Below are positions 1-10,294 of a DNA stretch of 64,000 bases, one piece after another. Source of the DNA: Sorghum bicolor (Eukaryota > Streptophyta > Magnoliopsida > Poales > Poaceae); the NCBI RefSeq assembly GCF_000003195.3, contig NC_012877.2, positions 20,610,294 to 20,674,293 of the forward strand, read 5' to 3'. The stretch's first letter is position 1, and each line of letters starts with the position of its first letter. The notes beneath the pieces were generated by a model. The model was not told where the DNA came from. It did no database searches and was given only the letters and a program-made list of their open reading frames with translations. The position numbers were made by a program, and so were the translations under genes.

Positions 1-619
1 TCGTCCAGGGCCTAGACGACGGAGGCCTCGTACTCGGGAAAGGTCCGGCAGCTCGGACGCCGGCCGCCGTGCTTCAGAGCTATGTGGGAGGACCATGGGT
101 CTTTCCACGTACGTCTGGGCGTTTGGGCATATCGTCCTGGCGAGCGACGCCGCGGCGTTGTCCATTCCGAACGGCAGTGCCGCCCTTGGAGCGAACAACC
201 CGTGTGGAAGTAGACTAGCTGCGGTGGGGGAGAGGGCGCGAGACGCGTCCCCTCCCGTCGTCGCGCGGTGCTGAGTCTTCGCACTTGTTGCTCCGTCACA
301 CGGTGCTGCCGACTTGTGGCCCACGTCCAGCCTCGCACGAGTTGTTGGTCGTGCTGAAGCAGAGGGGCCGCGGTGGTGCTGTCCGTGCCTCTTCTTAGGC
401 GGGGAGGCGTGGTGATGAGGGCGTCTCGGGGCTTTCGACCGTGCTGGCGTGACGCGGGCTCCTCCTGGTCCTTTGACTGAGAGCAAGATCATGTCGTAGC
501 CAGAGCCCGTAGACATGAACTCGAGACTCCCAAACCAAATCACCGTGGAGCGCGGAAACGGTGAGGCAAGAGTAGCCATCCGGAAAGGAGTGGGAAATCG
601 ATGAAAAACACGCAGGACC
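1..619 (-). other. Internal leader of element T, no recognisable coding domain
   Basis: This is the stretch downstream of the PBS on the minus strand. It is GC-rich at the far end. An open frame of about 108 codons exists at 12-338 on the minus strand, but it shows no gag motif and its composition looks like chance coding in GC-rich DNA. I treat it as 5' untranslated or leader sequence; the gag would lie beyond the left edge. Confidence 0.5.
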
Positions 620-637
620 CCTACCTGGCGCGCCAAC
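620..637 (-). other. Primer binding site of element T
   Basis: The minus strand reads TTGGCGCGCCAGGTAGG immediately after the LTR end (…ACCGACA). Position and sequence match the PBS class of Tat-lineage elements. Confidence 0.7.
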
Positions 638-1613
638 TGTCGGTGTTTTTCCCCCGGGGGGTCACACCAACGAGTAAATTTGTATGCGTGCTCCCTTTTC
701 CGGATGGTGATGCAAGAAGACACAGAGATTTATCCTGGTTCGGGCAAGAGAAGGCCCTACGTCCAGCGGGGGGAGAGAGTTTGTATTATCTTGCACCTAA
801 GTGCTTGTACAGGGGCGAATACAAGCGTGGTATGAAGTGTGGAGCTTTACTACGTATGAGCGTGCCCTTTTTTCTATTCCCGAGTCTCTCCTTTTATAGC
901 TCCAAGGAGAGACTCAGGGTACATGCGTAGGTGTTAGAGTAGGGGTCGATAGCCGCATGGAGCGCTGACCTACTCGAGGTTTCCGTACCGGCATGCCCTC
1001 GAGCCGTCCCGTCTTAATAGCCTGGTGATGATCACGCGTGCCCCTGCATTCTGCTCTGCGCGCCGTCTTGGATTGGTTCGGCGGATGCACGCTTATAAGG
1101 CCCGGCGGCAAATCCGGCGGGGCGGTTACGGCGTGGTCATTTGACGCCCGACTCGTCCCCAGGAAGGAGCCTGGTGAGGTCGAGGGTCGGACGCCGCACG
1201 AGGTGTCGATATCTGGAGCGCTGACCTTGGGTGTCTCGAGGGGGTCCCGATTAGACGTTCCATCCTTGTTTCTCGTGTCCTGGCATGCCCTGGGCCGTTC
1301 GGTGGGAAGGCTGCAAAAAGAACGATGGGACGGAAGCCTCCCGTGGCCCATGTGTTAGGTGGGGAAGCGTCAGGTGCATTAAATGCTCCGACCCGCGTGC
1401 GCGCATCAGGCGGCGGACAGTGTCCTTGCGCTCGACGCCCCTCGGTTCGCTCGAGCCCGCTTCCGTATTCGACGGCAGTTGCTGCTCGAGCCCTGGCCGA
1501 CTCGCTCGACGGTATTTCCGTCTTCGAGGCTGCGGCCGTCGATGGTCGCCCGTGTGTACGGATGGTTTCGTTATACGCATTGGTGAGGGTACCCCTTGTT
1601 GGTACCCTCGACA
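638..1613 (-). repeat. 5' LTR of element T (976 bp)
   Basis: Complete LTR bounded by TGTCGG at 638 and CTCGACA at 1613. A TATAAAAG box on the minus strand (891-898) lies about 715 bp from the 5' end of the LTR, as expected for U3. Many overlapping open frames on both strands here (914-1630) are shadows of GC-rich sequence. Confidence 0.75.
891..898 (-). promoter_or_regulatory. TATA box of the element T LTR
   Basis: TATAAAAG on the minus strand inside the LTR, roughly 250 bp before the PBS. It supports minus orientation of the element. Confidence 0.55.
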
Positions 1614-2167
1614 TCTCTAATTCGATCTAATCAATCCTCTAAACTTGAAGGATTAGGGAGTAGCTATTTCTAATTCTCTGTGGGAGAGAAGTTCTAAACC
1701 CTAACTTTGATGGCTTCCTCTGATAATGATTTCTCCTCTCTCCCCTTGGGGTGGAGAAGCCTTGATTATATAGTCCTTTCAAGTGAATTTGGGCCGTCGG
1801 ATCAAACCGACATTGACCACATGGTTTTCCTTGATCCTTTAGGTCGGTGGAGCATAATCCGCAAAGTTGATTGTGATTGGCCCTGAGGTCAGGGCAGGCG
1901 CCCTGCCGCCGAGCCCGTCCGGTCTCCCGTTTGTTTTCGTAGCTTCTCGACTCTTCTAGATTAAGGAAAATTGCGCGGCACGTAATTATCTCATTGTAAA
2001 CATGACATGTGGGCCTTCTATCCATATTTTCTAATAACCCCCTATAGACAAACACCAAAGCTCGTGGAATTCGGTCAGAGAAAACCCTGATTCTAGATGT
2101 TTGGTGCATATTGATCCTTTTCCTTGTTTAATTGATGGTTAAATTTAGTACTTAAGGACCGTCAACA
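1614..2167 (-). repeat. LTR A: Athila-type LTR, interrupted by element T
   Basis: On the minus strand the block starts at 2167 with TGTTGACGGTCCTTAAG, the same start as the LTRs of D, G1, G2 and H in this window. It is clearly homologous to them through the TATATAG promoter region (around 1767-1773) and the GGCAGGCGCCCTGCC repeat near 1890. Element T cuts it at 1613, so its other end and any internal region lie off the left edge. Its right end abuts the gag of element F, after removing the later insertion of B, so A was probably inserted into F. Whether A is a solo LTR or the 5' LTR of a full element cannot be decided here. Confidence 0.75.
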
Positions 2168-2401
2168 ATGTTGACGGTGGATATACCATAGAAATCCACA
2201 TACAAAACACTGTCAACATGCCTCGGTTGCAAGGGGAAATGACATGACATGAACATATTTTATCCATAACTAGTTCCACTTGTACTCTTAGCTTGTTTAT
2301 GCAGGAACAACAAATTCAAGACATTATTTGACAAAGCCAACATCAGAATCATCAAGAGGAGATCGAGGGGACAACAGGTGACACCCTGGGCCCACAGGGA
2401 G

Positions 2402-2520
2402 GGGGTCGCCCGACCCCTCTTTGGTGGGACCCAGGTGTGCCACCTAGTCCACCGACATAAGGGACCCCTGTGGACACTGCTGGTGGGCCCAGAGGCCCAG
2501 AAGTGGGGTCGCCCGACCCC
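2402..2520. promoter_or_regulatory. Pair of GGGGTCG-CC-CGACCCC inverted repeats in U3 of B
   Basis: Two copies (2402-2417 and 2505-2520), each with 7 bp perfect arms around a 2 bp centre, about 285 and 183 bp upstream of the LTR TATA box. The same pair is in the 3' LTR at 22391-22406 and 22494-22509. A closely related perfect palindrome recurs four times before the internal promoter of B. Confidence 0.6.
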
Positions 2521-2702
2521 ACATCAAAGGCGGTTCCAGGGTCGGTGGCCTCTCACCGACCTTCCCCACATGTCCCACATGTTGATTTGCCCCTGCCGTT
2601 GATCAAATGGCGGTTGTGAGGTCGGTTTGATCCAAGGGTGGAGAGAAGATGTCACGCGGATCGATGACGTGGCGATGGAGTAACCCCTACTCCATCTCCC
2701 TC

Positions 2703-2710
2703 TATAAAAG
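2703..2710 (+). promoter_or_regulatory. LTR TATA box of element B
   Basis: TATAAAAG in a pyrimidine-rich context. It gives a U3 of about 560 bp and a long R-U5 of about 1 kb. Confidence 0.7.
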
Positions 2711-3761
2711 GCAGCCTCCACCCTTCATTTCAAGTGTGCAATTCCAAGGCCAAGTGCATTACAAGTTCCAAGCATACAAGTAGAGTAGTAGTTAGTCTAG
2801 AGTGGAAGTTAGAGTCGAGTCGAGCGAAGCTCGGGGTCTCCGGAGTCGTCTTCTGGAGAGTCTGGTATAGCTCTTGTACCTTTCTACTTTTGTAAGACTT
2901 TCCTTTTATTAATATATTATTCTTACTTTACTTTACTGAGTTCTTACTTAGTGCAAGTCTTTTAGTCTTGTTGTGCATTTACTTTAGTAATATAGTTGTC
3001 TTAGTGAAGTTAGTGACCTGTAACCACTCCTGTGTGTGCATCATCGTCCTATCTTGTATAGGAGCTCTAGCTAGCTGCAACTAGTTAGAGTTGTAGGATT
3101 AAGTGTGAGCGTGGTGCTCATACTTAAGATTACCTTTGATTACCGCTGGCTTGAACGGAAAGTAGGAGCGCACTCCCTAGTAGGTGACAGATCGTGGGCG
3201 GCATTAGGTTCTCCTCACGTACAGGCTAGTTCTTAAAAGGTAAGGCGTCCATAAGCCCAATAGTCGCTTTCGGTAAGGGGTTAGGTGAAAAACCTTCTAA
3301 GCGTCTTACCAGCTCGGCTATCCCTCGCACACAGTTAGTAAGGCTCTAGCGTAGTTAAGGCAATTATCTATTAAAGTAAGTCACAGAAGTCAAGTTAGAT
3401 ACATAGGAGTCCTTTACTCACTCGTTGTCCTCCCACCTAGCTAACTCTACCATTTACCTTTAGCATAGGACCTTGGATTCACCACTACCCTTCCTATTCG
3501 TTATTTACCACCCTTATTCACTAGTTGATACTAGACAACTCAAGGAATCTCATTCCCCTTTTTGTTAAACACACTTAGCCGCTTTCCCTTGGGAAAATAT
3601 AAATTACGATACCTTGGAATACTCCTTGGTGAAGTGCTACAGCGGTACATTCTGTGCGCTTGCGGAATTATCCAATAGTAAATAGAGTTACCCTACCAGG
3701 GCACTTCTGGCGCCGTCGCCGATATCCGGTGGTTGCGTTAAGAAGTGTCAACAAGCATTTC

Positions 3762-3779
3762 TGGCGCCGTTGCTGGGGA
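3762..3779 (+). other. Primer binding site of element B
   Basis: TGGCGCCGTTGCTGGGGA, eight bases after the LTR end. This is the PBS class typical of Athila elements, one or two bases off the common TGGCGCCGTTGCCGGGGA form seen in element D. Confidence 0.85.
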
Positions 3780-3896
3780 GAGCGTCTGTCTAAGAGTTTT
3801 AACAAAAAGAGAATCCAGAGTTTGCTAGTTATCAAGTAGTGATAGGGATAACCCATCACTTGTCTTGTCTTCCTTTATTGTGAAGCCTGACAGTGT

Positions 3897-5954
3897 ATGA
3901 GCGGTTTCCAATTGCCGTCAAACTTCGTTGAAGATCCTGAGCAACTGTTGAGGAGAACTAGACGTCGTCAAGTTCCACCTCAAAGGTTCATCTCGAACCT
4001 GAATCCGTTAGAGGAAGGAGTATCTGCACCGGTTATCAAAGAAGCTATGGCCCAGAAGACCATCTCTGAGTACTCTGCGCCGTCGGCTGACAATGTCGCC
4101 ACGGGTCCGCAGCTTAACTTGGGGGATGCGACTTTTGAGTTGAAGCCTGCGCTTATCAATATGGTGCAAGCCAATCCCTTCTGTGGAAAGCCACACGAGG
4201 ATGCCAATGCCCATCTCCAACACTCCTTGGAGGTGTGCGGCACCTTCACCATCAAGAATGTCGCCGCAGACGCCATCCGTCTTCGCCTCTTCCCATTCTC
4301 GTTATTGGGGAAGGCGAAGCAATGGTTCTACGCCAACAAGGGTGAAGTGACCACGTGGGAGAGGTGCGCCAATGCATTTCTCAAGAAGTTCTTTCCGATG
4401 GGCAAGACCAGCGCCCTTCGTGGAAAGATTTCCAGCTTCCAACAGCAAGCGGATGAGACGATTCCCGAAGCATGGGAACGTCTGCAGGAGTACATTCGCG
4501 CCTGTCCTCATCATGGGATAGAGGAGTGGCTCCTAATCCAAGGTTTCTACCATGGCCTGACCGGTTTGGCCCGTAGTCACCTTGATGCTGCCGCTGGAGG
4601 AGCATTCTTGCAACATAATGTCAAGGATGCCAAGGACCTCATTGAAAAGATGGTTATAAACCAAGGATGGAATGAGGAACGCCTCCAACCCAAGAGAAGA
4701 GGTGTCCATGCCTTGAATGAGGTGGACATGCTCTCTGCTAAGATGGACCTCTTAATGAAGAAGATGGAAGAAAGTTCCAAGCAAGAGACCATTCAACCTT
4801 ACGCCACTGCACGGGCCATTGAATCTGATTCATGGTGCGAAGTGTGTGGAGGAGATGATCATTCGGGAAACAATTGTCCCGAAACAAAGGAGGAAGTGAG
4901 CTTCATCAACAACAACAACAATGGGTACCGGCCCCAACAACAGCAATGGAACTCGCGCCCCTTCTACCAAGGTAATCAAGGTAATGGTTACAATCAAAAT
5001 TTCAATAATTCTTTTGGTAACCAACCTTCTCTTAGAGATCTTGTCTTAGGCCAAATCAATGATAGCATTAACAAGAAAATGATGGCTAATGATAAGATCC
5101 TTGAAAACTTAAGTGAAAAGTTGGATAGCTTTAACTCTGCTATGAAAAATCAGTTGAGCTTTAACAAAATGCTAGAAACACAATTAGCTCAATTAGCAGC
5201 AGCTGTCCCATCCTTCGAGCAAGGTAAGATCCCAGGGAAACCTGAGGACCCAATTGAAGGAGTTAAACTAGTTACTACGAGGTTCGGTAAGCCTCCGGAA
5301 CAATCCAACTGGAGCTATCTTCTGGATTCGCCCTTCATCACCAAGAAAGACGACCCAGGCCTGCCGACCATCACCTGTGAGATCAGACCGCAAATCTTCC
5401 ACAACGCCTTCTGCGACCTTGGATCGGGTGTCAACATCATGGCCAAGGTAACTTATGATAATTTGCTAGGGGGGCCTTTGCACCCCACATTTGTTCGTTT
5501 GCAGATGGCAGATCAGACGATCAGGTTCCCTGAGGGGTTGGCAAGGGACATACTGGTAAAGGTCCAAGACGACTACGTCCCTGCCGACTTCATCATTTTG
5601 GATATGGGATCCAATAATGATGTCTCAATCATCTTGGGAAGGCCATTCCTCAACACGGTCAATGCAGTCATCTATGTGGGGTCCGGCCAGATTCACCTCC
5701 AATTCCCAGGATGGAAGGTAAAATGTCCATTCAATGGTTATAAAGCTAACATGCAGGTGAAGGACAAAGAACCTCCGACTAAGCCTCGCCACATCCGACG
5801 CCGAAGGGACAAGAGAGGTAAGTCGGCCAAAAGGGCCGAAAAGAAAGAAGAGGAACCCGCTGAACCAAAAATCAATACCAAGCAAGTATGGCGGGAGAAA
5901 GAGGTGCAATCAAGGTCCACGTCTCCGGGACCATCTGATGCACCCGAAGAATGA
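3897..5954 (+). CDS. gag: Gag-protease polyprotein of element B (685 aa, intact)
   Basis: An unbroken frame that begins about 120 bp after the PBS. Residues roughly 90-250 form a retrotransposon gag core, with KAKQWFYAN and TWERCANAFLKKFFP as landmarks. A CCHC zinc knuckle follows at C314, C317, H322 and C327, then an Asn/Gln-rich linker. Residues about 440-600 look like a retropepsin-type domain with D507-L-G-S-G as the likely active-site loop. The C-terminus is Lys/Arg/Glu-rich. Gag would build the cytoplasmic particle and the protease would mature it. The frame stops at 5954 and no RT, RNase H or integrase sequence follows, so this is a truncated polyprotein compared with autonomous Athila elements. 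Its intactness fits the low LTR divergence. Supply of pol functions from another element is inferred. Confidence 0.9.
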   Translation: MSGFQLPSNFVEDPEQLLRRTRRRQVPPQRFISNLNPLEEGVSAPVIKEAMAQKTISEYSAPSADNVATGPQLNLGDATFELKPALINMVQANPFCGKPHEDANAHLQHSLEVCGTFTIKNVAADAIRLRLFPFSLLGKAKQWFYANKGEVTTWERCANAFLKKFFPMGKTSALRGKISSFQQQADETIPEAWERLQEYIRACPHHGIEEWLLIQGFYHGLTGLARSHLDAAAGGAFLQHNVKDAKDLIEKMVINQGWNEERLQPKRRGVHALNEVDMLSAKMDLLMKKMEESSKQETIQPYATARAIESDSWCEVCGGDDHSGNNCPETKEEVSFINNNNNGYRPQQQQWNSRPFYQGNQGNGYNQNFNNSFGNQPSLRDLVLGQINDSINKKMMANDKILENLSEKLDSFNSAMKNQLSFNKMLETQLAQLAAAVPSFEQGKIPGKPEDPIEGVKLVTTRFGKPPEQSNWSYLLDSPFITKKDDPGLPTITCEIRPQIFHNAFCDLGSGVNIMAKVTYDNLLGGPLHPTFVRLQMADQTIRFPEGLARDILVKVQDDYVPADFIILDMGSNNDVSIILGRPFLNTVNAVIYVGSGQIHLQFPGWKVKCPFNGYKANMQVKDKEPPTKPRHIRRRRDKRGKSAKRAEKKEEEPAEPKINTKQVWREKEVQSRSTSPGPSDAPEE

Positions 5955-7041
5955 ACAAGATGGAGAGGTCCTGCTCTACGGACCTAAAACATGGAGCCCT
6001 TGCTGATATGGTAAATCAGTAGTTATCCCATATTTATTTTCTGCATTTCAATTTCTACTATTCACTTTTCAATTGCATTCTTACTTTGAATTTTGCATAT
6101 CTTATTTCGACAAAATGTTTAGCCATAATAAATAAAATCTTGAGAATAACTTGTCATAAAAATTTGAGCTGCTGGAGCTCCCAAAGGGGGGTCGCCCGAC
6201 CCCACCTTGGGGCCCACTTCACCACATTTCAACCTTGCTAGTCATAGAGGTTCCAACCCAGCACTTGGATGCTCTGGGAGCTCCAATGTGGGGGTCGGCC
6301 GACCCCCATATTGGCCCCACTTGCCTCCTGCTGGCCACCATTTGAATCACAATGGAGTCCTATGCTTGTAACACTAGCTAAAGTTTGAAAAAGAGTGGTC
6401 CCTTGATCCTTTACTTTAGTCATAAGATGCTCCTTTCATCTTTGATTCTTTTGGGACCACTCCACTAGCTTAAATTCTGCAAAGTGGTCACCTAGGCATG
6501 CTTGAGTGCTCCCATGGTCCATAGGAATCACTTTAGACATGTCTCCACTTTTGCCATTCATCTTTTACCTTTCACAAAGCACTAAAACAGGGAATCTCAG
6601 AAACAATTTGAAAACTTTTGGTCCACACCTAGCCTTTACTTTTCTGGACAATCAATGACACAAAGTGGAGGAGGGGCTAGGATGGGGGTCGGCCGACCCC
6701 CATTTTGGACCATCTCTGCAAAATCTTGAAAGCATGCAGAATGGTTCCCTGTATAAAGCTAAGTTCAAATTCAAAGTGCTTCTAGGGGGGGTCGGCCGAC
6801 CCCTATATTGTGGGTCCACTACTTGCCCTTCTCCCCCTATAAATACCACAGCATTGTGAGCTCAACTTCACACCCAAAACCACCAGAACCATTTCGAGCT
6901 CACAATCCTTTCTCTTCTCTCTTTGTTACAAGCCATTTCTCAAGTTTAGTTTAGAAATAGTCATCAAAACAAAAACCCAAAAAGATTCCCCTTGCATAGT
7001 AGTAGTAGTAGGAGCTTGGTTTGCCTCACTTGTGTAGGAGG
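5955..7041 (+). other. Non-coding interval of B with four palindromes and an internal promoter
   Basis: No coding similarity is visible. Four copies of a 16 bp palindrome lie here: GGGGTCGCCCGACCCC at 6188-6203, and GGGGTCGGCCGACCCC at 6291-6306, 6685-6700 and 6788-6803. A TATAAATA box follows at 6838-6845, about 200 bp before the next ORF. The palindromes match those in the U3 of the same element. Nothing resembling remnants of RT or integrase was found. Confidence 0.65.
6838..6845 (+). promoter_or_regulatory. Putative internal TATA box before ORF2 of B
   Basis: TATAAATA preceded by a C-rich stretch, 35 bp downstream of the last palindrome and 197 bp upstream of the ATG at 7042. It suggests that ORF2 is transcribed separately from the genomic RNA. 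No transcript evidence is available. Confidence 0.5.
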
Positions 7042-8394
7042 ATGAAGAAGCATATCTTCGGCAAGTTCAAGAAAGCAAAGGGTGAGAGCTCTTCTCAAGG
7101 CTCTCACCATGCTCATGGAAGGGAGGAAGAAGAAGGTTACCATGGGATGGTACCCTACGAGCCTCCATCAAGGATGAGAGAGCCCGAGAGCGGCCTCATG
7201 TTAAGCCAAGAAGAGTTGCAAAGGTGCTACATCATCCGAGAAAGTCTCTTCCTACACACTAGCATCATCGATCCGGACCTTTTGGCCCGCACAGGTATGG
7301 ATGTTGAATTCGATAAGGTGTTTAGAGCAATTGGTTGGAGTAGTTTTTGGCAAGTGCCTGAATTTGGAAAAGAATTGCTTGCTAAGGAATTTCTATGCAC
7401 CCTAAAACTCACAAATAATGGAATATCTTTTCGCATGTGTGAGCAAGAACATCAATTAAATTGGAGTTTGCTAAACACTGCTTTAGGGTGTGAACATGAA
7501 TGTGAACTTGATCTAGATCATGCCACTAGAATGTTCGATAAATTTAGATTCTAGAAAGCAATTTCTGGCTCTAATGATTGTTCAAATCCTACTCCCATTG
7601 AAATCCATAATCCAACCTTGCGCTTTCTTCACTTCTGGATCATGTGCACTCTATATCCTGGCATGGGAACTGATACTTTAATTGATGATGAACTTAAAAT
7701 TCTCTATGCCATGGTTAGTAAAATCAAGGTCTCCCTTGTGAAACTGCTAGTGAACTATTGGCTTAACTCTATTGAGTATGGGAAGCCCATCTATTTCACA
7801 TCCTTTATTACTCGAATAGCCGATACTTTTGGATTACTTGAATCACATTATTTTGAAGACATTGGCTATGTTAGAGGAGTGGTAGATGAGAACTTCTTTA
7901 TCAATGCTAACATGCTCATAAGAAATCCAAATGGTGAACTTAAAATGATTTATCCGGGCTATACAACCGAAATTCCTCTCCCATGTGCGAGGCGCCGGTT
8001 GTATGGGGTCCGCACACTTACCATTAGACTAGCCCAAGTGGCAAGTCCAGATATTGCAGGGACACGCAGGGTGACAAGAAGGATGATGCAAGCCGCCCAG
8101 ATGGAGCAAGGAGGATCCTCGCACCATGACGTTGAAGAGGGCGATGAAGCGATGTCAGTGGATGCTTCAGACTCCATGGGTCTACCTCCACAACGCACTC
8201 CACGCCCAAGGGACAGGGCTAGGCGTCACCAGCCCACAGGTATGGACAGTCTCATTAATGACATGGGTGAATTGCAGATTGGGCAAGAAGCAACATTGCA
8301 ACTGGCGTTACAAAACGGCCAACATATCCGACGTGTGCGAGAGGAAGACGCACAACGCTGGGCTGGATGGTACCAGAATTTCCCGCCACCATAG
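7042..8394 (+). pseudogene. ORF2 of B: Athila ORF1-type protein, broken by one in-frame stop
   Basis: A frame of 451 codons starting ATG-AAG-AAG at 7042, interrupted by a single TAG at 7552-7554 (codon 171) and otherwise open to 8394. The first part (7042-7551) has a basic start (KKHIFGKFKKAK), then sequence resembling the Athila ORF1/plant transposon protein family: a replicated EFLCTLK segment and an F-stop-KAI segment where the family commonly has FWKAI. The stop is therefore probably a TGG to TAG change. The second part (7555-8394) continues with a conserved-looking alpha-helical region, then a C-terminal acidic/Ser stretch and basic patches (RPRDRARRH). It sits in the env position of Athila elements. 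Function is unknown; there is no clear signal peptide or membrane span that would support an envelope role. Confidence 0.65.
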
Positions 8395-8960
8395 TGAGCG
8401 AAGATCTAGCTTGGGGGAGATCCTCTCCCCCACTAAGGTAAGTATTCTATCCTATTTATTTTCATGCATTTTATCATTCTTACTTAAAAAAAAATATTTA
8501 TTAGCATTTCCCTTTAGCATATATGCTTCATGTATGTTTATATCCCTCATGGAAATAATGACTAGTTGCTTGTTAATGTTTCTCTAGTGCCTAGTATACA
8601 ACTTAGTATTTCTCTAAGTATGGATCACTTAGCTCACTTAAACTGCCATGAACCTAAAAACTTTGTGGGTTGCAAGTGCTAGAACTAAGTCTAAGTTGTT
8701 GTGGGACATGAGATAGTAAGACAAGAGCTACTATAATATTTTTCTAAGCATGGATGATTATCAGAGATTTATTCTTAAAATGATCAAAACCTTAATTGTT
8801 CCTCAATGGTGATGAATTCCTACCACAGCCATATCTACTTTACATAATTGCAATCTTTCCACATAAGCTATTTGCTTTGTGTTGAGTGTCGTCAAGTCTT
8901 GTTGACCCTTGTTAAGAGACTTTTCATGCTCCTAAGATCAAGATCACGTACACACCACAT
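8395..8960 (+). other. 3' untranslated region of B, left of element C
   Basis: AT-rich non-coding sequence following a GCTTGGGGGAGA motif. It is homologous to the internal region of G2 around 58370-58970, which confirms the Athila relationship. It ends with the target site CACAT (8956-8960) of element C and resumes at 21328. Confidence 0.7.
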
Positions 8961-9654
8961 TGTTGATGCAAAATTGATCTGCAAACACAAAGGGCTAATA
9001 CCCGATTTAAACGTTAAGGCGTGCCAGCCGATTTGACCTTGCTATCGGCAAAGGTGATAATTCGAATACTTTAGTCCTGACAACAGCGATGCGCCCGGAT
9101 GTCACGGCTAAGAGGTACTCACGCGGAACTCGAGAACACGCCGAGCTTAAGTCGACGAATTCCTAAGAACTCGTAATAAAAAGAAAAAAGTATGACGAAG
9201 TCGTCGAAAAGTAGATGCTGGAATATGAGTAAAAACGTATGTTTGATTGATTTCTTGATAGATATCCTGATTACAAGGTCCTAGGGCTTATATTTATACC
9301 CTGCTCAAAGAGCTACGACCAGACACGATTAGAATTCGAATTCCAAATTACATGGAACCTGTATACAAAACGATGCGAATAACATAAGGAAATAATAAAA
9401 CCATCCTTCGTGACAAACCGAAACTCCTCCACATTACAACTGGCAGCTTCCGGACTCCTCCTTCGCGTCATCGGCAATCCCCTTGCCATAGTCATCGGCA
9501 GACCCTTTTACTTGGTCATCGGCACCATATTACTGTCTGAGGACTTAGTCACATTCAACCTTTCCCTCATCGGCAACCATCCTTACCAGCAACCCGCATC
9601 GTACTGCCACCCTGTCCTGCCATCCTGGACACGTGCCCAAAAATGGTGTCAACA
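8961..9654 (-). repeat. 3' LTR of element C (694 bp)
   Basis: On the minus strand it starts TGTTGACACC at 9654 and ends GCATCAACA at 8961. TATAAATA on the minus strand at 9291-9298. It carries five ATCGGCA copies (for example near 9007-9100 and 9469-9570). The flanking purine tract AACTGGGGGGCATG lies just upstream on the minus strand. Confidence 0.9.
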
Positions 9655-10294
9655 CATGCCCCCCAGTTTCGGAGTATAAAACTATTAATGCTCCGAAATT
9701 CTCTGCAGTAATGATGTCTCCTCCGCAATTAATGCTCCTAATCTGGTAACCATCAACCTCAACCTGGACACATCTGATCCTAATCCTCCGCAGATCCCTC
9801 GAAATCTCCAACTTCCTAAACGGGCATCTCTTTTAGTCGTACATCGGCAACAATACCGTTACAAAGATCTGCCGATGCTCTGCCCAGGAGATTCGCAAAA
9901 AACGGTTACTTCCCCTCTATCCGCCCATCGGCAGGACGACCGTTATAGAATATCACCGATGGACCGACCAGGAGATCGCGCACAGTAAAATATCTTTAGA
10001 TAATGACCGCTTCCTGTCAAATCACCTGCACAATCCCTGGATTATCGTGCGAACAGTTACCATATCCACTTGAGTACCCTCGGGTTTCTCGGATGCGGCA
10101 AAGAAATAAGTCAGATTTGCCCTTGTCCATCTTGCCCTATAAATAGTTCCTTCTTGGGTACTCCTCCCCCATTACATCATTCTGCCATCCAACTTCACTT
10201 TTCCAGCGGCGGCGCCATTCTCAATCCTCAAGATCTCCGACAAGCATTCTTCTTCATCAACTCCGGCGTCTTCCAGCGTCCCCTTCACGACAAG
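9655..10294 (+). promoter_or_regulatory. Promoter and 5' leader of the antisense PMD gene in C
   Basis: This interval joins the polypurine tract of C to the first exon of the PMD gene. TATAAATA at 10138-10145 lies 150 bp upstream of the ATG (10295), a normal plant spacing with a leader of about 120 nt. Several ATCGGCA/TGCCGAT copies occur upstream (for example around 9841-9930). The promoter role is inferred from position. Confidence 0.6.

Larger units (their letters stand above)
1..1613 (-). mobile_element. Element T: 5' end of a Tat-like Ty3/Gypsy retrotransposon, cut by the window edge
   Basis: The 976 bp block 638-1613 starts TGTCGGTG and ends CCTCGACA, which are good LTR termini. Directly beside it at 620-637 the minus strand reads TTGGCGCGCCAGGTAGG, a primer-binding-site type known from grass Tat/RIRE2-like elements. 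This fixes the orientation as minus, with the 5' LTR on the right and the body running off the left edge. The LTR interrupts an Athila-type LTR (A). The five bases after it (1614-1618, TCTCT) should be one copy of the target site duplication; the other copy is outside the window. Lineage is inferred from PBS and LTR ends only. Confidence 0.75.
2169..3753 (+). repeat. 5' LTR of element B (1585 bp)
   Basis: Starts TGTTGACGGTGG and ends AAGTGTCAACA. It matches 22158-23742 at a constant offset of 19989. U3 carries two GGGGTCG-CC-CGACCCC inverted repeats (2402-2417, 2505-2520), then TATAAAAG at 2703-2710. Near its 3' end (3708-3725) there is a second PBS-like string, TGGCGCCGTCGCCGATAT. Confidence 0.92.

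Noticed and set aside
914..1630. Six overlapping open frames of 67-162 codons
   Set aside because: All are inside the GC-rich LTR of T and its border, on both strands, without conserved motifs.
5955..7041. Search for RT or integrase remnants in B
   Set aside because: No YIDD/FIDD, HHCC or DDE-like segments are present in any frame; the interval holds palindromes and a promoter-like region only.
7042..8394. ORF2 of B as an envelope gene
   Set aside because: It lies in the env position, but I see no signal peptide, membrane span or cleavage site; it resembles the Athila ORF1-type family instead.
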